Of a DNA stretch of 7,518 nt, positions 1-6,179 are shown in pieces. Each line of letters opens with the position of its first letter. The stretch's first letter is position 1. The notes beneath the pieces are model-generated. The model made no database searches and was not told where the DNA came from. It saw only the letters and a list, made by a program, of their open reading frames with translations. Origin of the DNA: JBCCFX01 sp039029515 (GTDB lineage: Bacteria > Planctomycetota > Phycisphaerae > Phycisphaerales > SM1A02); NCBI GenBank assembly GCA_039029515.1, contig JBCCFX010000190.1, forward strand, positions 1 through 7,518, read 5' to 3'. Made by a program: the position numbers and the translations under genes.

Positions 1-1177
1 TCGGAATCACGCCTTCGAAGCTGAATCCAAGTTTCGCTTCATCGGCATCCGTTGTTCCGTTGATCAGGATGCGCCAGGCCATCTTCGACATTGCCGAGAC
101 CGGCGCATCGCGATCGACGTCCAGCCGATCGCAGAACGTACGCACCATACGGCCGTAGAACATGTTCATGCGTCGGCCGTTCTTTCGCCACGGCTCAATC
201 GCACCGTCGCGGAGGCTGACCGACCGGTCAGGACAAATCAGTTGTTCATCGAACTCAGAAACGACGCCAAGGCCATCGCATGTCGGGCATGCACCATACG
301 GCGAGTTGAATGAGAACAGCCGGGGCTCGATCTCCTCGAGGCTGCACTCTGGATGCTCAGGACAGGCAAACTTCTCGCTGAAGCGTCGCTCGGTCCAGGT
401 GCCGTCTTCATCGACGAGCACAGTCAGTAGTCCGTCGCTCAGCTTCAACGCGACCTCGACCGAATCGGCGATGCGCGTGCGAATGTCGTCCTTGATCGCA
501 ATTCGATCGACAACCGCATCGATGGAATGCTGTTCGTATCGGCCGAGGTTCAGCGGGTTGTCGCCACCTTCTTTGAGGGCATCGCGGACGTCAATGATGT
601 CGCCATTGACTCGAGCGCGGATGAATCCGTGCTTCTGAAGGCCTTCGAGGACGTCGCGGTGATAGCCCTTCTTGCCGCGAATGATCGGCGCACACAACAT
701 GAGCCGCGTGCCGGACGGCATGGCCATGAGCACATCCACGATCTGCGTGGCGTTGCTTGCGTCAATCGTCCGGCCGCACACGCGGTTCTGCTTGCCTGAC
801 CGATGCCAGCACGTTGGCGTTCCGCATCGTGCGTAAAGCAATCGAAGGTAGTCGTAGATCTCGGTCGTGGTGGCAACGGTCGAACGCGGGTTGTGTCCGC
901 CGGAGCGCTGCTGGATCGCAATCGTGGGTGGCAGACCCTCGATGGACTCGATGTCGGGCTTCTGGAGCTGATCGAGGAATTGCCGCGCGTAGGCGCTGAG
1001 CGACTCCATGTACTTGCGCTGACCTTCGGCGAAGATTGTGTCGAACGCGAGCGAACTTTTGCCAGAGCCGGAGACGCCGGTGATGACGACGAGCTGATCG
1101 CGCGGGATGTCGACATCCAGGTGTTTGAGATTGTGCTCGCGTGCCCCTCGGACGCGAATCATGCGATCTTGGCCCAC
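1..1177 (-). CDS. uvrA: UvrA, excinuclease ABC subunit A (N-terminal part; gene continues past the left edge)
   Basis: UvrA is the cytoplasmic ABC-type ATPase that finds bulky DNA lesions with UvrB and starts nucleotide excision repair. The 392 visible codons hold the family's N-terminal half: IRVRGAREHNL at 7-17, Walker A GVSGSGKSS at 34-42, then the invariant SLSAYARQFL, IEGLPPTIAIQQ and NPRSTVATTTEIYDYLRLLYAR stretches at about 59-117. After these come the UvrB-binding region and EPRLFSFNSPYGACPTCDGLG, which includes the second half of the first zinc site (C297, C300). I chose the GTG at 1177 because AGGGAG lies 7 bases upstream. The ATG at 1162 (residue 6) is the alternative but has no well-placed ribosome binding site. 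The first zinc site's leading half is CPEHPEC (272-278) rather than the usual CxxC. The second ATPase half lies outside the window. The permease gene 66 bases upstream is on the same strand, so co-transcription is possible. Identification is very secure; only the start codon is uncertain. Confidence 0.97.
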   Translation of the reverse strand, partial: MGQDRMIRVRGAREHNLKHLDVDIPRDQLVVITGVSGSGKSSLAFDTIFAEGQRKYMESLSAYARQFLDQLQKPDIESIEGLPPTIAIQQRSGGHNPRSTVATTTEIYDYLRLLYARCGTPTCWHRSGKQNRVCGRTIDASNATQIVDVLMAMPSGTRLMLCAPIIRGKKGYHRDVLEGLQKHGFIRARVNGDIIDVRDALKEGGDNPLNLGRYEQHSIDAVVDRIAIKDDIRTRIADSVEVALKLSDGLLTVLVDEDGTWTERRFSEKFACPEHPECSLEEIEPRLFSFNSPYGACPTCDGLGVVSEFDEQLICPDRSVSLRDGAIEPWRKNGRRMNMFYGRMVRTFCDRLDVDRDAPVSAMSKMAWRILINGTTDADEAKLGFSFEGVIP

Positions 1178-1184
1178 TTCGGTT

Positions 1185-1190
1185 CTCCCT
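1185..1190 (-). promoter_or_regulatory. Ribosome binding site deciding the uvrA start
   Basis: Read on the minus strand this is AGGGAG, seven bases before the GTG at 1177-1175. It is the only good Shine-Dalgarno match near the start and lies 22 bases from the ATG at 1162, too far to serve it. It also sits partly inside a 6-base inverted repeat (CTGAGC at 1189-1194, GCTCAG at 1214-1219), so it could be masked by weak secondary structure. That last point is inference. Confidence 0.6.
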
Positions 1191-1243
1191 GAGCACTCAT
1201 CTTAGACCGTTCGGCTCAGTGGCGGGCAATCGGCAAGCATCCG

Positions 1244-2704
1244 TCAGCCGACTTCTCGCTTCTGGAACAGCATGATCGCGAGGCTCAGATAGAGCAGGAT
1301 CTGGATGACGCCATACATCACGGTTCGTAGCACATATGACGGCGGAATTCGATGGGACTGGGTGACCGCATCGCTGAGCAGCATGACCTGGAAATTCGGG
1401 ACGATCGCATACCCGACGCGGCACGCCGCGTGGACGAAACGTTCCTGTGGCTGACGGACCGCTGCGATCGCAGGAGGATATGCACGGAGCACGCGATCGG
1501 TTTCGACACTGAATTCATCGGTGATGAGCCGGAAGATGCGCGCTTGATCCACGCGCACCGCGATCTCGTTGGTTTCGAGCGGGAGCTCGATGGCGTCGAT
1601 GTCATCATCAATGCGCGTCACGCGGGATTCGTACTCACGAGCAATAGCTTCCTCTTCTCGCTCGATGAGGTTTCGGATTCGGATATCGAAGTCTTCCGCC
1701 GTTTCCTCTTCAGGATTCCGCTCGCGCAGCATGCGTTGTTCAGCGACAGATTCCTGAAGTTCAAGTTCTGCGACTTCCCGCTGTGTGGCCGCCTCATCGC
1801 GTCGCACATCGCGCATCCACGCGCGAAGGTCCGCGATATCGATCTCCTGACCTATCGTGGCAAGGCTCGGGCCGTTCGTCCGTTCGGCGGGAAGCGCTTC
1901 CACGCGCTTCGACCACGTCTGTTCGAGTTGGGCCATTGGCGCACCAAAGATCGCATCCGACAGCAGGCCGAACAGGAACATGCCGAGCGTGATGCACAAC
2001 GTCATGACCTGGCCGACGCGCGTCGATGCGGTGAATGCGATCGCGGTGAGGATCAGCGCGGCGGACACAAGGACGATCAGCGCGAGGATCAGCTGTGGTC
2101 TGAACGACTCAGTGGGATCCTGCCAGCGGAAGCCGGCGTCGAACATCAGGCTGAGGACATAGGCGAGACCCAGCAGAAACGTCGTGATGACGATGAACGT
2201 GCTTGGGAACGCCTTGTTGTAGAAGTAGTTGCTCCAGATGCCGACGGCTGTACCGAGGAGGAAGGCAACGACGCCGAACACGATGACCGGCGCGTGAACC
2301 GGATCGCGGACGGTCTCGATAACCTGATGCTGCTCGACAAGCAGAAAGACGAATCCGAGGAACAGGACGCCGATGATCATGGCGATCGCGACGCCCGCAT
2401 ATTTGCCGAGCACGTAGATCGTTCGGCTGACAGGCTTGGAGACGACGGTCAGGGCAGTCTTGTTCTCAATCTCGCGGGTGAGGACACTGGTGGCGATGAA
2501 CGAGGCGAGCAGGGCACCGAATAGGAAGACGGTGGCGAGCCCGATGTCGATGAACATCTTCTGGTCATTCTCCATCGTGAAGCCGGCCAGCAGGTTGCTG
2601 AGCACGATGAGAATGGCGCCGACGAGGAGCAGCACCAGCATGATGGGCTGGCGGATGCTCTCGAAGAGCGTGTTGCGGACGATCGCCAGGAACTGCTCGA
2701 TCAT
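1244..2704 (-). CDS. ABC-2 type transporter permease with large extracytoplasmic coiled-coil-like loop
   Basis: This is the complete 486-residue membrane subunit of an ABC-2 family (NosY-like) transporter; the substrate cannot be read from the sequence. Predicted membrane helices lie near residues 20-40, 52-75, 101-123, 136-156, 167-188, 204-224, 230-250 and 459-481. The family motif after helix 2, TREIENKTALTVVSKPVSR (76-94), is where the ATPase partner usually docks. The C-terminus ends KREVG, as in planctomycete members I recall. With the N-terminus inside, residues 251-458 form one outward-facing loop. Its 290-365 part is rich in Glu, Arg and Ala and probably forms a coiled coil; VGYAIVPNFQ precedes the last helix. 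No Shine-Dalgarno motif precedes the ATG at 2704, where the minus strand instead reads CCTCCTCC. No ATP-binding subunit is encoded in the window, so the partner must lie elsewhere. The gene is divergent from the SPFH operon. The family call is secure; the function is unknown. Confidence 0.88.
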   Translation of the reverse strand: MIEQFLAIVRNTLFESIRQPIMLVLLLVGAILIVLSNLLAGFTMENDQKMFIDIGLATVFLFGALLASFIATSVLTREIENKTALTVVSKPVSRTIYVLGKYAGVAIAMIIGVLFLGFVFLLVEQHQVIETVRDPVHAPVIVFGVVAFLLGTAVGIWSNYFYNKAFPSTFIVITTFLLGLAYVLSLMFDAGFRWQDPTESFRPQLILALIVLVSAALILTAIAFTASTRVGQVMTLCITLGMFLFGLLSDAIFGAPMAQLEQTWSKRVEALPAERTNGPSLATIGQEIDIADLRAWMRDVRRDEAATQREVAELELQESVAEQRMLRERNPEEETAEDFDIRIRNLIEREEEAIAREYESRVTRIDDDIDAIELPLETNEIAVRVDQARIFRLITDEFSVETDRVLRAYPPAIAAVRQPQERFVHAACRVGYAIVPNFQVMLLSDAVTQSHRIPPSYVLRTVMYGVIQILLYLSLAIMLFQKREVG

Positions 2705-2766
2705 GGTGAAGACTGGAGGAGGCCGATGAAAGGCCGACGCTTGTCTGCGTCAGGGTGCTGAGAAGT

Positions 2767-2797
2767 GGTGCCCGAAGGGGCAGGTGAGGTGCCCGAA
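2767..2797. repeat. Direct repeat GGTGCCCGAA, two copies, 21-base period
   Basis: GGTGCCCGAA occurs exactly at 2767-2776 and 2788-2797, a period of 21 bases, which is about two helical turns. The first copy overlaps a short inverted repeat, TGCCC-GAAG-GGGCA (2769-2782). GGGGC at 2777-2781 can alternatively pair with GCCCC at 2799-2803. The repeat lies 63-93 bases upstream of the permease start, so it could be a tandem operator for that gene or an element of its leader. The repeat is seen directly; its role is inference. Confidence 0.5.
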
Positions 2798-2866
2798 CGC
2801 CCCATTGGAGGGGATCCGAGATCAACTGGTCAGAAATTCCATCATATTTGCGAACCGGAGGCGGAG

Positions 2867-2903
2867 GGTACTACGTACCAACCGACTACGTGGTTCGCCA
2901 CGT
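2867..2903. repeat. Cluster of ACGT-centred repeats with a perfect inverted repeat
   Basis: ACGTGG (2888-2893), TTCG (2894-2897) and CCACGT (2898-2903) make a perfect 6-base-pair inverted repeat with a tetraloop. Just before it, GGTAC-TAC-GTACC (2867-2879) is a second inverted repeat. ACTACGT is directly repeated at 2870-2876 and 2885-2891, 15 bases apart. It lies midway between the divergent genes, so it may be a regulator binding site or a leader hairpin. No run of T follows on the plus strand, so it is not a typical terminator. Confidence 0.45.
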
Positions 2904-3032
2904 CTTGTTCGCGCGCCATTCGGCGATTTCCGTCCGGGATTCTTCCGGAGCCTCGGGCGTGCGTCATGTCTGCAAGGCGAGCGAATCCCATCCGTGTCCG
3001 TGGTGAGCCGCATGCGGGGGCCTGAGTAACCC

Positions 3033-5192
3033 ATGAGAGTTGATCACTTTGCGTATCAGCGGGCGACACGCGTCGCCTCCTTCGGACTGGTCATCCAGTT
3101 CGTTATCGCGTTGGTGTTGTTCCTGTTCTCGCGATTTGCGGGCGACACGGCGTTCTTCTTTGCCTCGCTGTATGCCGCACTCGGGGTGATCCTCTGGGTC
3201 GGCCTGATCATCATTTTCAACCAGCACAAGCTGGAGCGGCTCGAAGCCCTTGAAGAGGATGAACTTGCGGCCAATCGTGCCGGGGCGACGTCCGTCTTCG
3301 ACATGGCCGACGAGGAAATCCGAGTGGCCGCACGCCGGCTCCGCGTCATGCACACGTGGCTGATGCCGATCCTGAGCGTGGTGCTTGCGTTCCTGCTCGC
3401 CGGCATCGCTGTGCTGATGGTCCGGTTCATGCGAGGCCTTGGCGACCCGGATTCGACGAAAGAGTTCCTGACCACCGACATGCTCGGCTGGTCGGTCGCG
3501 ATCTGCCTGGCATTCGCCGCCATGGCCTTCATCATCTCGCGATTCATCGCAGGGATGGCGAAACAGACCGCCTGGCAGAATCTTCGCGGCGGAGCGGCCT
3601 TCATGGTCGGCAACGCGCTCGTCATGCTCGCCGTAGCGATCGGCATCATCTTCAGATTCTTCGGCAACGACGCGATCAACGAAGCGATGGGATACGCAAT
3701 CCCGATCTTCATGATGATCTTCGCGGTCGAGATCGTGCTCAACCTGCTGCTGAACTTCTATCGACCGCGCGTCCCGGGCGAAGTCCCGCGACCGGCGTTC
3801 GACTCCAAGCTCCTGAGTCTGTTCGCGGCTCCGGACAACCTTGTCCGGTCGATCAACGAAGCGATCAACTATCAGTTCGGCTTTGACGTCACGAGTACAT
3901 GGGGATACCAGCTTCTGCTTCGGAGTTTTGGTGCGCTGCTGCTCATCGGGATTGCCGTCCTCGTGATGTTGAACACCATGGTCATTGTTGAACCCCATCA
4001 GCAGGCAATTCGACTTCGCGGCGGAGAACTCGTGGGCGAAGGCGATTCCGGCGTCTATGACGCCGGCCTGATGTGGAAGTATCCATGGCCGTTTGAATCG
4101 GCCGAGGTCTACGACGTCAGCCGCGTTCGTTCCATTGCCATCACCGCGCGACGAACGCGCGATGCGGACCTGTATCTCTGGGAGGAGGATCTCGAAGGCA
4201 AGACGGATGTGCCGCTCGAGCCGTTCATCGTCCAGAGTTCGCGCCAATACCGTCCATCTGAACAGGACGCGGCCGTTGACGTTGGGGGCGAGAGCGCACT
4301 GATAGATAGTGAAGTCAATGATCAGGTCGCGCTGGTCGACCTTGAGATTGCACTCGATTATCGCATCCGCGATGACAAGGCCGGCTTGCTTCAGTATCTC
4401 CATTTCGGCACGGATCAGATTGCTCGTCGTCAGCGTCTGACTGAGCGTGAACGCATGTTGCGCATCATTGCGGAGCGCGCGGTCACGCAGCATTTGTTCG
4501 ACCTTCCACTCGAAGACGTGCTGGAGCAGCAGAATGGCATGCTCGCCGACACGTTGATGAACACGATTCAGACCGCCTACGACGATCCTTCGGTCGCCGC
4601 AGGCATTGAAGTCGTGGCCGTCAAGCTGATGATGGTTCGTCCGTCATCGGGCCGCGTGGCGAAGGCGTTCGAGGAACTTCCGATCAGCCGACAGGCGCGT
4701 GAACAGCGTCTTGCGGAAGCTCGACAGAAAGTGGCGAGCGAGTACGCACGAGCGATCGGTGATCTCGATGGTCTCGATCCACTGCTCGACATGATCGACG
4801 AATACAACGAAATTCGACAGAACGGCGATCTCGACGATGATGCCACGATCGAAGCACTGTCACGACTCGAGCTTGATATCGAGCGCCGCATCGTTTCCGG
4901 CGGCGGGCAGGCCGCGCTGATCATCTCCAACGCCCAGACAGACCGATGGGTTCGCGTCATCGACCAGCGCGCGCAGGCGGAGCGCGTCAAGAGCGAACTC
5001 GCGGCGTATCGCGCAGCGCCGGAGTTGTTCCGACAGATGCGAACAATGTCGGTCCTCAGCCGATCGCTCGCATCCCTCGACAAATACATCGTTGGCGTTG
5101 ATCCCGAACGGTTGGACATCAACGTCGACATCAAGAAGATCGAATCCCTCCTGAACTTCAGCGATTCTCAAGGCGAGGATCCCGAGAACTGA
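3033..5192 (+). CDS. SPFH/Band-7 (HflK-like) protein with an N-terminal multi-helix membrane module
   Basis: This 719-residue membrane protein is probably a subunit of an HflK/HflC-type assembly. Predicted helices lie near residues 16-33, 39-62, 109-131, 151-174, 186-208, 219-241 and 296-316. Basic residues in the N-terminus and in the 63-108, 175-185 and 242-295 loops fit an inside N-terminus and put everything after helix 7 outside, as for E. coli HflK. The SPFH domain starts at NTMVIVEPHQQAIRLRGGEL (314-333), continues through GLMWKYPWP (345-353) and VALVDLEIALDYRIRD (432-447), and is followed by a helical segment from about 540. About 60 residues (372-431) are inserted inside the SPFH domain. 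The linker AAPDNLVRSINEAINYQFGF (265-284), just before helix 7, resembles planctomycete homologues I recall. E. coli HflK has a single membrane helix, so the six extra ones are the notable feature. The start is fixed by an in-frame TAA two codons upstream, and the next in-frame Met is far inside. It is the first gene of the operon; the HflC-like gene begins 2 bases after its stop. Confidence 0.85.
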   Translation: MRVDHFAYQRATRVASFGLVIQFVIALVLFLFSRFAGDTAFFFASLYAALGVILWVGLIIIFNQHKLERLEALEEDELAANRAGATSVFDMADEEIRVAARRLRVMHTWLMPILSVVLAFLLAGIAVLMVRFMRGLGDPDSTKEFLTTDMLGWSVAICLAFAAMAFIISRFIAGMAKQTAWQNLRGGAAFMVGNALVMLAVAIGIIFRFFGNDAINEAMGYAIPIFMMIFAVEIVLNLLLNFYRPRVPGEVPRPAFDSKLLSLFAAPDNLVRSINEAINYQFGFDVTSTWGYQLLLRSFGALLLIGIAVLVMLNTMVIVEPHQQAIRLRGGELVGEGDSGVYDAGLMWKYPWPFESAEVYDVSRVRSIAITARRTRDADLYLWEEDLEGKTDVPLEPFIVQSSRQYRPSEQDAAVDVGGESALIDSEVNDQVALVDLEIALDYRIRDDKAGLLQYLHFGTDQIARRQRLTERERMLRIIAERAVTQHLFDLPLEDVLEQQNGMLADTLMNTIQTAYDDPSVAAGIEVVAVKLMMVRPSSGRVAKAFEELPISRQAREQRLAEARQKVASEYARAIGDLDGLDPLLDMIDEYNEIRQNGDLDDDATIEALSRLELDIERRIVSGGGQAALIISNAQTDRWVRVIDQRAQAERVKSELAAYRAAPELFRQMRTMSVLSRSLASLDKYIVGVDPERLDINVDIKKIESLLNFSDSQGEDPEN

Positions 5193-5194
5193 TC

Positions 5195-6175
5195 ATGAGC
5201 AAGCTCATCGCAACCATTGTGGGCCTTATCCTGCTGCTCGTCCTGGTGTTGTTCAGCACGACGTACACCGTGCCATTCACCGGCGTCGCGATTCAGTCGC
5301 GCTTCGGCGAGACCAATGATGACAGCGTGAAACGAGAACCCGGACTGAAGTTCCGACTGCCGGTCTTCGCGGACAAGATCACGATGTACGACACGCGACT
5401 TCGATTGATCGAGTCGCCGATCGAAACCGTGAAGACCGCTGACGATCAGCAGGTGCTGGTGAAGGCGTTCCTGTTGTGGCGTGTCGATCGCGAGGGCGAT
5501 GGTCCGCTGCGTTTCATGCGCAGCTTCGAGACAGAAGAAATTGCACGTGACGACATCAGCGATGACTTCCGCAGCGCCATTCTTCGCATGGGTCAGTACG
5601 AGATCGCCGATCTGCTCGGCAATGAGTCCGCACTATCCGACGCCGAGGAATTGATTCGTCAACAGCTTGAAGACAAGCTTGCCGCGCAGGGCGTCATTCC
5701 GGTGCAGGTTGGTGTGAGCCAGTTCCTGCTCCCGCCGAACAGTGCTCGAGCCGTACTTGAACGTATGAAGGCCACACGCGAGCGTCTTGCGACGGCTGAA
5801 CGGTCGAAGGGCGATGCGGAAGCGCGATCGATTGAAGAGGATGCCAAGAATCAGGTCAACAAGATCCTCGCCTTTGCGAGTGCTCGTGCGGCTGAGATTC
5901 AGGCGCAGGGCAACGAGGCGGCCGCGGAGTATCTCGAGCAGATGGGTGAGGAAGAAGAATTTGCAATCTTCCTGACATGGCTCGACACACTTGAAGCAAC
6001 GCTTGGTCAATACACGACACTGTTCCTCGACACGCGAATGGCGCCGTGGCATCTGATGGATCAGGCGCTCAGCACGGATGACGGTCAGATTCCACTGCCG
6101 ATGACGGATGGCGTTCAACTCACCGAGATCATGACGCCGGCGACGCCAGTCACGGATGAAGAGAGCGGAGAGTGA
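5195..6175 (+). CDS. hflC: HflC-like SPFH protein
   Basis: At 326 residues this is close to E. coli HflC (about 334). One membrane anchor lies at about residues 4-22, followed by an SPFH domain (about 24-195). Recognisable parts are VPFTGVAIQSRFGE (26-39), REPGLKFRLPVFADKITMYDTR (47-68; HflC has a PGLHFKIPF-type segment here) and VLVKAFLLWRVD (87-98). An Ala/Glu/Arg-rich helix (about 186-250), typical of the family, is followed by an FAIFLTWLDTLEATL segment (256-270) matching HflC's C-terminal helix. In E. coli, HflC pairs with HflK to form a periplasmic-side cage that restrains the FtsH protease. The ATG follows the upstream stop by 2 bases, with only weak purine-rich signals (GAGGA 15 bases away, GAGA 7 bases away), so translational coupling is likely. 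The C-terminal tail after about 290 is acidic and looks disordered. The HflC assignment rests on domain order and remembered motifs, not on a search. Confidence 0.85.
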   Translation: MSKLIATIVGLILLLVLVLFSTTYTVPFTGVAIQSRFGETNDDSVKREPGLKFRLPVFADKITMYDTRLRLIESPIETVKTADDQQVLVKAFLLWRVDREGDGPLRFMRSFETEEIARDDISDDFRSAILRMGQYEIADLLGNESALSDAEELIRQQLEDKLAAQGVIPVQVGVSQFLLPPNSARAVLERMKATRERLATAERSKGDAEARSIEEDAKNQVNKILAFASARAAEIQAQGNEAAAEYLEQMGEEEEFAIFLTWLDTLEATLGQYTTLFLDTRMAPWHLMDQALSTDDGQIPLPMTDGVQLTEIMTPATPVTDEESGE

Positions 6176-6179
6176 ACCG

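Larger units (their letters stand above)
2705..3032. promoter_or_regulatory. Divergent intergenic region between the permease and the SPFH operon
   Basis: This 328-base gap separates two genes that read away from each other, so it must contain the start signals for both. I see no credible gene here: the open frames that cross it look like random GC-rich translations. I found no convincing -35/-10 pair on either strand. The best -10-like hexamer for the permease is TATGAT on the minus strand (2841-2846), without a good -35. The structured elements are listed separately: a direct repeat at 2767-2797 and inverted and direct repeats at 2867-2903. An in-frame TAA at 3027-3029 fixes the downstream gene's start at 3033. 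That start has only a poor ribosome binding site (GGGGG at 3016-3020, 12 bases away). Confidence 0.5.

Noticed and set aside
1352..2524. A 390-codon open frame on the plus strand, antisense to the permease
   Set aside because: Its translation is a monotonous Asp/Arg/Glu/His-rich string, typical of the reverse strand of a GC-rich gene, while the minus-strand frame gives a clear multi-helix permease.
2715..2761. GGAGGAGG followed by ATG and an 11-codon frame on the plus strand
   Set aside because: The spacing is short (three bases), the peptide is nondescript, and it overlaps the permease's upstream region. A chance match is likelier.
2888..2910. ACGTGG-TTCG-CCACGT as a rho-independent terminator
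   Set aside because: No U-tract follows it on either strand, and it lies between divergent genes where no terminator is needed.
2765..3025. Open frames of 81-86 codons within the divergent intergenic region
   Set aside because: There is no domain, no good ribosome binding site and no sensible composition, and overlapping frames on both strands look alike.
2964..4493. A 509-codon open frame on the minus strand, antisense to the first SPFH gene
   Set aside because: It is a charged, low-complexity translation with no recognisable domain and covers a well-supported membrane protein on the other strand. Long antisense frames are expected with this codon usage.
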